A stretch of DNA of 64,000 nt from Rotaria sp. Silwood1 (taxonomy: Eukaryota > Rotifera > Eurotatoria > Philodinida > Philodinidae): the NCBI GenBank assembly GCA_905250075.1, contig CAJNOP010000003.1, positions 2,120,395 to 2,184,394 of the forward strand, given 5' to 3'. The position numbers and the translations under genes are program-made. Under the pieces are notes generated by a model. It saw only the letters and a program-made list of their open reading frames with translations, was not told where the DNA came from and ran no database searches. Of this stretch, positions 36,216 to 48,200 are shown piece after piece. The stretch's first letter is position 1. Every line of letters begins with the position of its first letter.

Positions 36216-37681
36216 ATGAAAGATATTTGTAGAAGGAAAAAACAAAAGAAGAAGAAACACATCTCTCAGATACTTATTTTAGTACATTAGAATGCAATAG
36301 ATTGAACGCGTTCTTTTTTGCTTTTAAAAAACGAAACAACGACACAATTTATTCGCGTTTTTACAAAAATTCGATCATTATTGTTTTCTTTTTTTGTTTA
36401 CTGATAAAAGTGTTATATGTTTTTATTCATTTCTCATATATATAAAACAAACAAAAACTTCCAAAGTATGTGCGTTTGACTTTTCTTGTTTGTTTTTGTC
36501 TATGATTGTTGTTTTTTATTTTATATAAAAAAAAAAGAAAAGATAGTCAAGAAAGTATTGAATTAGAGTTTTTAAGAAAGATCTATTCTAATATTAAAGG
36601 TATTTTTTTCATTCTCAACAAGAAATATCTCTGAATTTTTTTGAATTCTCAATGCCATGAATAATGTCCTGCACAGGTTTGACTTTTTGTAGCGTTACCC
36701 TGACAGACACTTCTTTATACTCAAATCCGAATTAGAACTAATTGATATCTCGCAGAGTGTTTTAAAGTCACAGTACAGAACTTTCATTTTATATGAAAAA
36801 GTATATTATTTAGTTTCGTTCATGAGCAGCAACAAAAAACCAGAGATCATTCACAATTTCACAAAAAAACAAGCGAATTAACTGATTCAAAATTTACTTC
36901 ATGTCTTTCTGCTTTTAAAATCCAATAGATTTCGCTAAGTATGTATTTACTTGTGTCTGACGAAGCTAAAATGTAACGCAATGTTGGGACCAAACGACAT
37001 GATTGAGGACCCATACATGAATGCTTTATTTAGTACAATAATCTATATTCACCTTTTCAATAGTTCATTTTCCGTTCCATGAATTCAGTTATTTTGTTAT
37101 ATAGTTCATCATCATCATCTGTAGATGAATTTTCATTAAAAACAAATTCTTTTATTAAGACAATATTGTCTTGCACTTCCGTGACTTATGGATATGAGAT
37201 GATACCTAGGATTTTAGTCAATCCACCAAATTTGCATTCATATCTATACTTCGAGTGGGGACCGATGTCGGTTACCCAATCTGATTGCAATACACTAGTC
37301 ATAAAAAGCTTTTACATTTTTTTATATATAAAAATCATATCTGTTTGAATCACAAATTTCAATATTGTCAAAGTAGCCTCCATCAATCAAGTTTTCAGTG
37401 AATTCAAAGATAAAATTATGGATTGATCGTTCTTTTTTGTCCTATAGGTTTGTCTGATTGCGTTCGATCAATTTTTTTTGATTGGTCTTGAAACATGATT
37501 CATAGGTAATCGATGTATGTAATACTGTAGGTATTACGTACTATAAAAAAATCATGTGACTCATTTATGTTTCTTCGCAGTACATAACTATAAAAGAGAC
37601 GTATGAATAGAGAATTAGTGTTATTACGCATATAAATTCAGTGAATCAAAACATCTTGATTAAACGAAACAAAAAATAAAT
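36216..37681. other. Intergenic, Dicer to the small EF-loop gene
   Basis: Dicer 3' UTR, then non-coding AT-rich DNA. No further gene supported. A TATA box at 37589-37596 belongs to the next gene. Confidence 0.6.
37589..37596 (+). promoter_or_regulatory. TATA box of the small calcium-loop gene
   Basis: TATAAAAG lies 86 nt upstream of the ATG at 37682, so the transcription start is probably around 37620, giving a 5' UTR of roughly 60 nt. Confidence 0.6.
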
Positions 37682-38057
37682 ATGAGTATGTTTTAAAGTA
37701 TAAAATAGCAGATTTATTTAAGTTTTTTTGTAAAGGTTTTCTTACAAGAAAATTAGAAGAAAAACTTGGTGTTGACTTAAATGGAGATGGGAAAATTGGA
37801 GGACCTGGATTGACTTCAAAGATGGAAGCAGCTACTCATGTAGACTTTAATCATGATGGAATTGTTGGTGGATATCGACCACCACCGGATGGAGGTAAAA
37901 CAAAAGCCAACTTCAAAGTATAACTTAATGATTTTTCTCATTGATAGGTTTAGTTGGTAAAATTGAAAAAGCAACACACATTGATTTAAACAAAGATGGT
38001 TATATTGGCGGTCGACCTGGTTACTATCCACCACCACCAGCTCATAAAAAGCATTAA
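37682..38057 (+). CDS. 90-aa protein with three EF-loop/dockerin-like D-x-N-x-D-G repeats
   Basis: Three exons: 37682-37685 (only ATG plus one base), 37736-37894 and 37948-38057. They total 273 nt (90 aa), with introns of 50 and 53 nt. The start is set by a GTATGT donor immediately after ATGA and an in-frame acceptor. Three loops have the pattern D-hydrophobic-N-x-D-G-x-I/V-G-G at D15, D38 and D67, preceded by short amphipathic helices (KMEAATHV, KIEKATHI) and followed by PPP-rich turns. The D1-N3-D5-G6 spacing fits Ca2+ coordination, but the Glu at position 12 of a classical EF-hand is absent. Dockerin- or excalibur-like loops are the nearest analogues. No signal peptide is visible. Function unknown; Ca2+ binding is inferred. 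A strong TATA box suggests regulated expression. Confidence 0.75.
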
Positions 38058-41000
38058 TCTCTGATTTTAATAGAACGATAATCAAAAACTAATCTTATTT
38101 GCTTTTTTTTAAATATAACTACTTGTAACTAATTGTTCTTGTACTTTCATTCGAATTTTATCATTCATTGAGCAAATCATGTTTAAAAAATACATCATAA
38201 TAACATCAATAAAACCTTGGCACAATGAGAAAAGAATGCTTTCATCTTTATGCCATATTATGCTATAATTGTCACGATGTCGAATCTTCATAAGATAAAT
38301 TTTTCGTCAAACATTGAATATATTTGAGTTTATAGTCTTATTGGAATGAATTTGGTAAGTAATCATTCAATAGAATTGTTTGTAGAAGATGTAAACAAAT
38401 GATTTCTTCTGCAATAAGAATCATAAAATGTATAGGAAAAATTTTTACAATGCAAATAGATTTAGATTGTCATGATATTTATGAGTTTCGAATCGTTATA
38501 AATTAGTTTCCTCTTACAACAATTAGTTTTCAGCTCGTTACTAAAAGTCAATTTTCTGTCATCAACATACTTGAATTCAATAAAAATTTCAGAATATTGT
38601 TTAGCATTTTGAAAAGCAAAAGTAAATCAAAGCATACTATTGCAATGATAACGATAATTTGCTTCTGCTTTTTTCCAAGTATCGACATTCGAACCATATG
38701 AAGTTACCAGGATCCTTGCCTCTGTAAATATTAGCTAACTCTATATGTTATAACTACTTTTATTGCATGTATGTGGAGTATTGTGTATACAATAGTTTTC
38801 TTCTCGCCTAATTTTTCGTTATCCACTAGTAATAATTCATGATGTTCGAACGTAATTAATACGTATTTAAAAGTCTATCATATTACATTTGTAACAATAT
38901 TTATTATCGATTGAATCAGTTGAATGATATCTAAGATTCCTGACATATTAGAAGACCTGAGTCTTCTATTCTGTCTTTTCGTTTACAAGTTACAGAGGGG
39001 TCTTCTAATATGTCTTTTCAAAAAGTGACTTTGTTTGGTAGTCTTAATAACAATTTTTAATAGTAATCCTTTTATGTTCAATTCGCACTTGATCAATGAG
39101 TTTTTGTTACTTATCTTGTGCTTGTATGATGAAAAAGAAACAGATAATAAATCAGTGCAAAAAAATATTAAACAAGTCATTGATAAGAAGAGTGTCATAT
39201 GATGCTTCATGCGAGTTTCTAAGAAACTCGATGACTTTCTGGAAACAAGATGGATTTCCTGAAATCAAAAAAATCAGAAGGGTTTTATAATACTTAAATG
39301 ATCACATAGAAAAAACTTATTTTCGTCCATCAATGCAGACGTGACTTATGAAATGTCAATTGGTTAGCTACCAGATTCGCACTACATCTCTCTTAATGGA
39401 CCATCATGCCTTTTGTACTCAATATGCTGCCTTCACAATAAAGTGGAAAAAAATCAGTTTTCGGAAAACTAATAGATAGCATTAAATCCCAATTAATGAG
39501 CTTGAAAAGATTTTGAAAATGCTGTATAGGTGTGGGTGATTACGATATTGGATTTTGGCAAGCATCAGTGTTGAGGGTTTGTGTGTAGACAATTTGTGTA
39601 AGTATAAATGGTCCAGGTCTGGTGTAGGTGTAAAACTGTGAGCGCTACCGAAAATAAGACTCATCGGCAAGCACCCGCATACTCTCAGTCAAAGTCGACA
39701 GAACGGTTCAAAAATGTGCTTCTCCACCGAGTTTTGTATCTTTGAGCAAGTTCGTTGTTTGGCCCATTAGCGACTTCAGCAATACTCTTCACTTCATCAA
39801 GAAGATGTTTTTTATTCGAATCCTATAATAACACCAAAGGACGACAGAAACAAAGAGCACGAATATGTGTTCATAATGCCAATCGATGCTCAACATTCGA
39901 GCTTGATTTTATTCAGAAAAGATTCCGAAATATGACACAATTGATCAAAAACATAATAGATCTTCATGTACAAATGTAACAATTCCAAATCTTCGCTAAC
40001 AAGAACTATTTTGAAATACTATCGAAAACGAAATTACAACTATTCATCAATGACTATCAAAGAATAAAAAACAAGAATGTCGTCAAATATGACAGGCTTG
40101 AGAATCGTTGCACTCTTGCGGATGATTGATTTGACCAATTTGTAACAGCCTTTGCATAATTCTTAAAATAGAGTCGACATTATAAATGGTTGTTCCAAAG
40201 AGAATCAATAGAAAGTTTTTTGTTTCAATGAGCAACAAAAGTGTTTTTTTTTCTCCATCACTACCTTTTCTGGGTTGATGATAGTAGCGAAGAATAATTC
40301 CAACAATTCAGATGGGATTATGATTCTTATTCAGTCAATATAACACAAACGATATTACTCATGCGAAAATTCATCGTTTCTGTATATTCTTTTCTACGAA
40401 ATGATTTCATTTTTTTTTGTTCAGCTCGTCAACTCGTTTCCTTTAATGTTTGGAATTGAATAGACTGCTGATAACCAAGTACTAGTTTGACAATCGTGAT
40501 CACATTCCTAATTTAGTGTTGATATAAAGCATTGGAACATGCACAGATTCTAGTAAAAATTACATCCATAGATTCATTTCGACTTTGTACATATATACGT
40601 ACTTCGAGAAGATGAAAGTGTCGAATAAACAGTAAATCGTCGATCTTATCTAGGCCATTTAATTGACGTGATAGAAACAGAAACATGCTCTACAGAGATA
40701 CCATCGATGTGATTTCACAAAATCTCATATTCTCCGACGATGTCTACCAGCATTTTCTGCCTAATCATAATGGAAGGAGTTGAAGTTCAGATGTGAATAA
40801 TATCTGCAAGAGAGATGGCTGTATACAGTTGATATGAGTTCGTTTATTTGAATAGAAAAAAAATCATCAATTAGAGTCTAGAACAAGCTGGTGAAGAAGT
40901 AACGCTTTTAGCAGATTTGAGGCTCGTCTATCGTAGACATTGAGTATTTTTTGGAATGAATAAGTTAGATTGAAAAAAACATTATGGAAAATATGAAGAA

Positions 41001-41506
41001 ATTCAAAGTCAAATTATCAAGTAATTTTTTAGTGAGCAAACTGATTGAAGCACTCACAAGCTTGTAATGATTGAATATTGAGCGTCAGGTATGACACCAT
41101 AGCAAGGGGAAGAAAAACATACTTGTGTACTTCAGAACTACAAAGGTACGCTTGCTCTTCGTGACTTAAGTGTTATAAAAAGCTTTAAAACATGCGAATA
41201 TGTACTGACTATCAGAACATTTTGTTCACGGTTAGTACATGATTGCTTGATGAGGAAAGATAGTTGTTAAAGATAAAATTGCATGATTAAGAAGTACTAG
41301 CTCATTATCATAATCGATTATTTTACTGTACATGCAATAGAACATTTTGATAGAATTTTCTTCTGAACGTTAATGAAACACAATACATCATAACTAAATT
41401 AAACAACAATATCTGAGAATTTGGTTATTCTATTTCATCTATTATTTTTATTATGAGTAATAAATACGGCTGTTCTTTAGAAAACTTCAGATGAAAAAAG
41501 TTCACT
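38058..41506. other. 3.4 kb region without a supportable gene, possibly holding a decayed gene
   Basis: No intact gene found. From about 39300 to 41200 the base composition is less AT-rich than ordinary intergenic DNA here. Frame-broken protein-like stretches appear on the plus strand (for example 39755-39979), but no domain is recognisable. AATAAA on the minus strand (41447-41452) serves the next gene. Confidence 0.4.
41447..41452 (-). promoter_or_regulatory. Poly(A) signal of the GPL-repeat gene
   Basis: TTTATT on the plus strand (AATAAA on the minus strand), 55 nt beyond the stop at 41507-41509. Confidence 0.55.
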
Positions 41507-42593
41507 TTAACATGTAATAATATGAGGTCCTTTTATGTTATTTTCTTCTTCTTTTAAATCCAGTAAGTCATGTGAACCAGTAACAATCAAACGATATGAA
41601 TGCGCTAAAATAAATTGATGCATTTCATGTAAACTCACATCAATACGAAATGTCCCATTGTTATTATTCATTAATCCTAATTGAATAAAATTAATATAGT
41701 TCATTGAATCACTTGACGCAATTTTTTCCGACGAATTTGTATTGGAAAAAAGTGTCATATTAAAATAATCAAGACTATGTTCAGGTACAAGAACAATAGT
41801 AACAAATTGATTTGGTTTACAATTAAAATAGTAACTATCTGTTTCATCGCTTTGTCTTATGACACCAAATATCATAAATGAACAATCTAATTCTTCGTTA
41901 GCACGGGATTCATCAAGCACTTCAACTAAATCAAAATCATGAATTTCATTTGTTGTCCATTTTACGGAGACACTATGATGTCCTTCTAAATTCATTGTAT
42001 TATGAGGACCCGTTGGTCCAAGCGGACCTAATGGACCCAAAGCACCTAATGGTCCTAGAGGACCTAAAGCGCCCCATAATCCCAATGCTTGTAAATGCTT
42101 ACCAAAATCATTAATTGATGGTAAACTTTTATGATATGAATCTGATGATAATGGACCTGCTGATGAAAGAGGATTATTGGAAAGTCCAAATAACATATCT
42201 GATGTTGCCCAATCAATTATTTCATTAGATGGAAATCTCCAAGCTGTTGGATTCCATACAGAATGTCCAATAGGACCCATTATTCCTAATGGACCATAGG
42301 CACTATATATTTTAGATAAAAATCAAGTCATGCTTTAATAATATCATTCGATGTTACCTTAATGGACCATTTGAACCTAAAGCTGAACTTGGGCTTAAAT
42401 AGAATTCACACGATAATTCACCACAATCAATTGGCAATGGTTCAACTAAGTGAATATCTTGATGTAATTCTTCAAGACTTGATGCAGTAACATAAGGACC
42501 ATAACATGTTTTCGTTGTAGATGAAATTTGAATAAAATTAATTAATAATATTAATAAATAAAAGTAATCCATTATTGTTGATAAATGTTTCAC
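41507..42593 (-). CDS. Secreted protein with Gly-Pro-Leu repeats and a PPC-like beta-sandwich
   Basis: Two exons (42358-42593 and 41507-42302, intron 55 nt) encode 343 aa. A signal peptide covers about residues 8-26 (DYFYLLILLINFIQISS), so translation may begin at M1 or M8. A short Cys-containing segment follows, then G-P-L repeats in two places: around the exon junction (GPLR-SAYGPLGIMGPIG) and about residues 160-185 as repeated (A/P)LG-PLG units. The C-terminal ~150 residues contain D-x-Y-x-F and G-x-F-R-I-x-V strands separated by about 55 residues, like the bacterial pre-peptidase C-terminal (PPC) sandwich. Extracellular location is likely. The repeats resemble collagen-like or low-complexity structural segments but lack strict GXY periodicity over a useful length. 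I do not recognise a named family. Confidence 0.75.
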
Positions 42594-45228
42594 ATAAATA
42601 TTTCGAGCTTAATACAGCACTTTGGATGATAAATATTGGTTGTTTTATAGATCAATTTTTTTTAATGAGAAGAAAAACAGCTGAGTAAATATTTGTATAA
42701 AAGAATCAATTATTTTGTTATAGTTATTTTACATCCATGAAAAGATTCGATTTTTGCATCTAGCACTCTAAAAGTCACCATTACTAACAAATATTTACTC
42801 ATTTGATCCTAGCATTATACATGAAAATAGAATCTTAGTGTAAAAATAAAAAATGCCATGACGAATTGAGAAATAATCAAAATTCAAATAAAATGAATGC
42901 GCTTGCATTTCAATTTAAAGGTACACAATTTTTTTAAGCTCTATGTTAATGTACCTATACACGAAAAGAATGTTACTTTTCTTATCAGTTAAATTCAAAA
43001 AAACACTTTATTTTCATCTGATAACCATTCGTTAGAGACGTGACACGAAAAAAAGGACATAGACTTTCACCTGAAGTGTTTTAGTCTAAAGCAAATCCGA
43101 ATTCAGACAGCATTTTTGAAAACTTCATAGTACATTTTCTACACAACTTCTGAGGCTATAAAACCTCTATCCAAGGTTTTTTCTGAATATGCCTATGCTT
43201 TTTGAATAAATCAATTCACTTTTCATTAATAACGTGACAGAGTACAAATACATAAACCAAAAAACTACTCTTGTAACCGAATCAGAAGTTTGAAATTAAT
43301 TTCAAACAGTACTAATCCTTCTCTAAAGTCATTAGATTATTGTAAGACAAAAATATTTGTTGCGAGACTTGAGAAGATCTCTGGAAAGTAGTTTTGAAGA
43401 AGTTATTCCTTGAAACTTCGTCTTGCAGAAATTTTACCATAGATGCAGTTCGCGTCATAGAGTGTGTCCTGAAGTGTTCGAGTTTTTTTTTCTCATATGG
43501 TTAGAGATATATTCATTAATTACTTTTTAATTAGTTAATTAATTTTAATTATATATCATATCATATCAGATGGTTTTCCACAAACGTGATTTGAGAAATC
43601 ATGATGATTGACTATGTCACAAAAGAAAACTAGATCATATTGACTTATTGCATTCGAATAACGATAAACACACATGACACTTGATAAGATATACCACAGT
43701 CATCAGATGCATTTGAATTGAAAGTAAAAGATAGTAAATATCCTTGTTTGAAATTGAAATAGAGAACATCAATTTCATTCTATTCCATTCCATAAAATTA
43801 CATCGGGAGCTGGCTCCTCTACTGCTAATAGTAGCTTTCAATCGAACAAAATTGGTTGGTCTGAATCAAGAGTTTGTTTTCCTCAATCAATCATTGAAGC
43901 GAGGGACAAAATATGAAATGTTAGAAATGTTTAGATTATGAGTAAGGCTTGTATGAATAGAGTAGTTGAAACTGCACAAAATAATATTGACAAGATAAAT
44001 GAGCCGTTTTTTAACTAAACATTATATGACCATACAGATTACGATGCCTGTTATACAATTGATAGTAACGGTGGTCATCGGGATGAATTCAATATTCAAA
44101 ATCTAGAGAAACAAACTGTCAAATGAGTTATCGGTATTCAAGAGGGATTTCAGTGAAGAGTTAATACTTAGTTTATCTTACCTGAATACCCTTGTCTTTG
44201 AAAATAACTATTCTACCTTTATATTAATAAATCGTTCAAGAAAACCATTTGTTCTATTTTCAAATATCAATATACTTATTTTAGGGGTCCTTATTCTGAA
44301 AGTTCACTACAAACTGTCATCGATTAAATGATAAAAAAAAATACTCTTGATAAAATAGAAAAACTATAATACGACTTTTTTCATAGAAAATGTGTATCTG
44401 TAGTGTTTGAAGTTTCCCAATCAATTGAGTTAGAATTTAACTTTAATTTCTACATTTTCATTTTATCAAAAGTCATATTAATTGAAGAAATATACTATCC
44501 TCTCTTGCCAGAGTTCTAAAGTAGGCTCTGACTTTATAGAATGTTAAATTTTGCGCAAAAACAGTCCATAACACAGATTGAACATGAAATAAAAACTAGT
44601 GAGAACATGCGAGTTATTTCCACATAACATGTCTCATTACATGCCACTCATTATTAAGCAAATCACATTGTTGATTACGTATTTTTTTTTCAAGCTATTT
44701 AGACAATGCCAACAATGTGATTATGAACTAATCGTTAGTATTTTATCTCATAACATACACTTCATTTGTAAATTTGTTTGTATCATTAAAATTCTAAATA
44801 TCAATAACTATTAATAAGATTTTTGAGCTATCAATACAACAAATTAATAATATTGGTTTGTATTAATTAGAATAATTATTTTATTAAAACGTTCTCTCTC
44901 TCTCTCGTAATCATTTAAAGTGAATTACAGACTACAAATTTATTGAATTCTTCATGGTGAAAATTCTTTTTGAGAAATATTTTTTCAGATATGTATTTAA
45001 AAAAAAAGAGACTGTCATGGTTTTCATATGTACTGCGCAAATACTCTACTCTATGACAATAATAAAATGACTACAATCTATTATATGAATACACAAAAAC
45101 AAAAATTATAATAATTCGATTAAAAAACAAATACATGAAATTGTTTTGTTTTCATCATCACTTTTGTTGAGCACAAATAGAGGAGAATTCGAAATAAAAA
45201 CAAAAGAGTGTCCTGAGTTATAAATGCA
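42594..45228. other. 2.6 kb intergenic region
   Basis: No gene supported. A short CT microsatellite lies at about 44895-44908. Upstream of the GPL-repeat gene there is no clear TATA box. Confidence 0.6.
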
Positions 45229-48200
45229 TCAAGGATATACATTTGGTGTTGTTGTAAATCGTGTAAAAGATGTTGTTGTAAATGGTGGTGGAAGTGTATC
45301 ATTAAATACAGTTGCATATGTTGTTTTAAGAGAATTAACATAGTTTTGCATAGATCGATTATTATTATTTGATTGTTCAAGTCTATCACGTAATTCACCT
45401 AATTGGGATGTATAACGTCGTTCAAGTTCATCTTTTTCTCGTTTTAATTGAGTACATTCAAGTCGAAGTTTTGATATTTGTTGTTCTAAATCATTTATAC
45501 GTTGTTGGAAAACACGTTCCTATTTAAAAATAAAACTAAGACATTTTTTAAATTATATTGAATACTTACTTTAGAACCAAATGAATCTTCTCGAGCTTTA
45601 ATATCCGTTTGTGTTAAATTAATTTGTTTATTCATTGATGCTAATTCATGTGTTTTAGCATTGAGACGAGACTAAATTTAAAAAAAAAACAGTGATTAAA
45701 ATCAACGAAGTCTTTTCTCATATAAGTGAAGAGTCCATTTAGTGAGATTTTTTAGATCCGAACTCGTATTTTCAATAGAGCTTACTAGTTCTCGATTGAC
45801 AATGAGTTTGACAGGGTCCATTATGGTATTTATGGTGATAATCATATGCAGATCACATAATAAAGAAAAGCTTTGTTCCGTATTTTCTATTTTTTTTCAA
45901 AATAAAATGAAGTTTCCTTTTGAAATCAATTGAATAGGAACCAAAAACAAAATTCGATTACATTTATAATAAAGATCGAATATTGTCTTAGAAGTGGATC
46001 AGCTCAATAGGAAAGTTTTACACTGACAATCTGACAAGGCTGCGTATTATGTGTGCACGACAGACTCTACTAAGCAGATATAATTGAATTCTCTACGAAA
46101 AGAGAATTTATTTGACTTCATATACTGGTTGTAATTGATTGTTCTTAGTCTTATGTTTTTAAGAGTTGTTCTGACATTATCTCCATAGAATTCTTATCGT
46201 TTCTATTGGATCTATTTGTGTTTATTCTCTTGTATCATCTCTCTTTGTCTTCAGTATGAAGAGAAAAAGGAGAAATTATGCAAAAAATTTCTTCTTTACC
46301 TGAGCATTTCGTAATGCTTCGTCTTTAGCATTGAGATTTCTTAATAGAGTAGCATTGTCTTCTTCTAATGTAATCAATTGTCTAAATATAGATTAATATT
46401 TATAAAAGAAAAAGAACTAATTTTTATTTTATTGATATACCGTTGAAGTGTATCAATTTTTTGGTGAAGTGTTCGATGATCATCATCGAATGAATGATGA
46501 TTTTCTTGCATGCGATCAATTATATGATGTTGCACACTTGTCTAAAGAAATAATATTGAAATATTTGTTTTATTTTATTTTTTTCTTGTAAATTTAGATT
46601 TTACTTTTGAATTAAGTTCAGTTATAAAAGCTGATTGTTCAGCTAAATGTTTTTCTTGTTCAAGAATACGTGTTTCAAGTTCTTGATTTTTCATTTCAGC
46701 TTGTCGTAATAATTCTGGTAATGGTTCAAGCTCTTCAAGTCGTTTTTGTAATCGAACACGCATTTTTTCTAATTCTATTTCAGATAAATGAGTTTTACTA
46801 TTATCAATCGATGTTTTCAATGTTTGAGTATGTAATTGTTCTTTATATTCAGCAACTAAACGTTCAGCATGTTCAAGTTTTGTACGTAAACGAATAATTT
46901 CAGAGTTTGTATCAACTATTTGTTCATTTTTATTATCATATAATTTTCTTTCGAGTTCATCTATTTGACGATCACGATCATTTAATTGTGTTTGTAATTT
47001 TTCAATAGTCATTCCTTTAGTTTTAGCAACAACAGTTGGTACCGATGCACAGGATTTAATAGGAAACATAGGTGTACGTTTAATTGTTCGTTGAAGATTA
47101 TCACATTGAAAACGACTACGTTGTAAATCACGTTCTAATGACTACAATTTTATAGAAAGAATACGTATATAAATGAATGAAGTATTCGTTTCTTTTCATT
47201 TTTATTCACAGACAGACATTGATATTTGTCAAGTATACTGAAGAAATAGATCTAATATTTCGTCTAGAACTTATGTCCATAAAACAACTTAAAATAATGA
47301 CACTAAGTACTGATACTAATTTATACAGAGAGAATTAAACAAAAAGTGATGTTAAACTTTGTCAAAGAACAACTCAATGACTATAAGCATGATCGATTCA
47401 TACTTATTTTGATTATTACTTATTGCTACGTCTGTAACCAGATATTGTGTAAGAAAAGAAGCTATTCTATATACTCTTTCAGACTACTTGTATCTTAGAA
47501 GTGCAATTTGTATATTTGTATTCGCTTTTATAATTTTCAATTAATATTTAACTGTCTTGAAGTTTACTGTTAATGAAAAAAAAACAATATTAATTTTTCG
47601 TTAATAAAAGTCAATAAAACTACGATAATAGTTAATTTCATACCCGTAGAACGCATTGTAGTCGATTAATTTCTCCTTCTTTTGCATAAAGTTCTCGTTG
47701 AAGATGAGCACGATTATGTTCTAATGATGTTTTCATTGTATCGAAACCAATAGCATGTGTTCTTACACGTTCAAATTCAGTTTGTAAAGCAATATTATCA
47801 TTTTCTCGTTCAAGTAAAAGACGTCTTATTTGTTCATTTTCATTTTGAAGTTCATGTACACGTGTTAACAAGGTATCTTTTTTGTCATTAATAATACCAT
47901 GTTCAGCTTCTAAATGATATTGATGACGAATGAAATCTTTAAGTTTATTGTTTGAATATTCAAATTGTTCAATTAAACGTAATAATTGATTACGTTGTTG
48001 ATTTAATTGTTCAACTTCAAATGAAACCGGTTGATGTTCCTAATATACATAGATACATATATATATAGAATACTATTTAACAAATAAATTCTTTTTTTTT
48101 TCTTATACAACTATGAAACAGAAGCCAGATAACGATATATACATGGAGTAGTAGAAAAGTATTTTTGTCCATCTCTCCGAAAAGTCATCATTTGAATTCA

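Noticed and set aside
43021-43490. Possible inverted repeat in the intergenic region before ODF2
   Set aside because: Matches are limited to short scattered words and did not extend when compared base by base.
45120-45398. 92-residue minus-strand frame at the ODF2 3' end
   Set aside because: It is a shifted frame of the last ODF2 exon; the ODF2 reading carries the diagnostic C-terminal motif.
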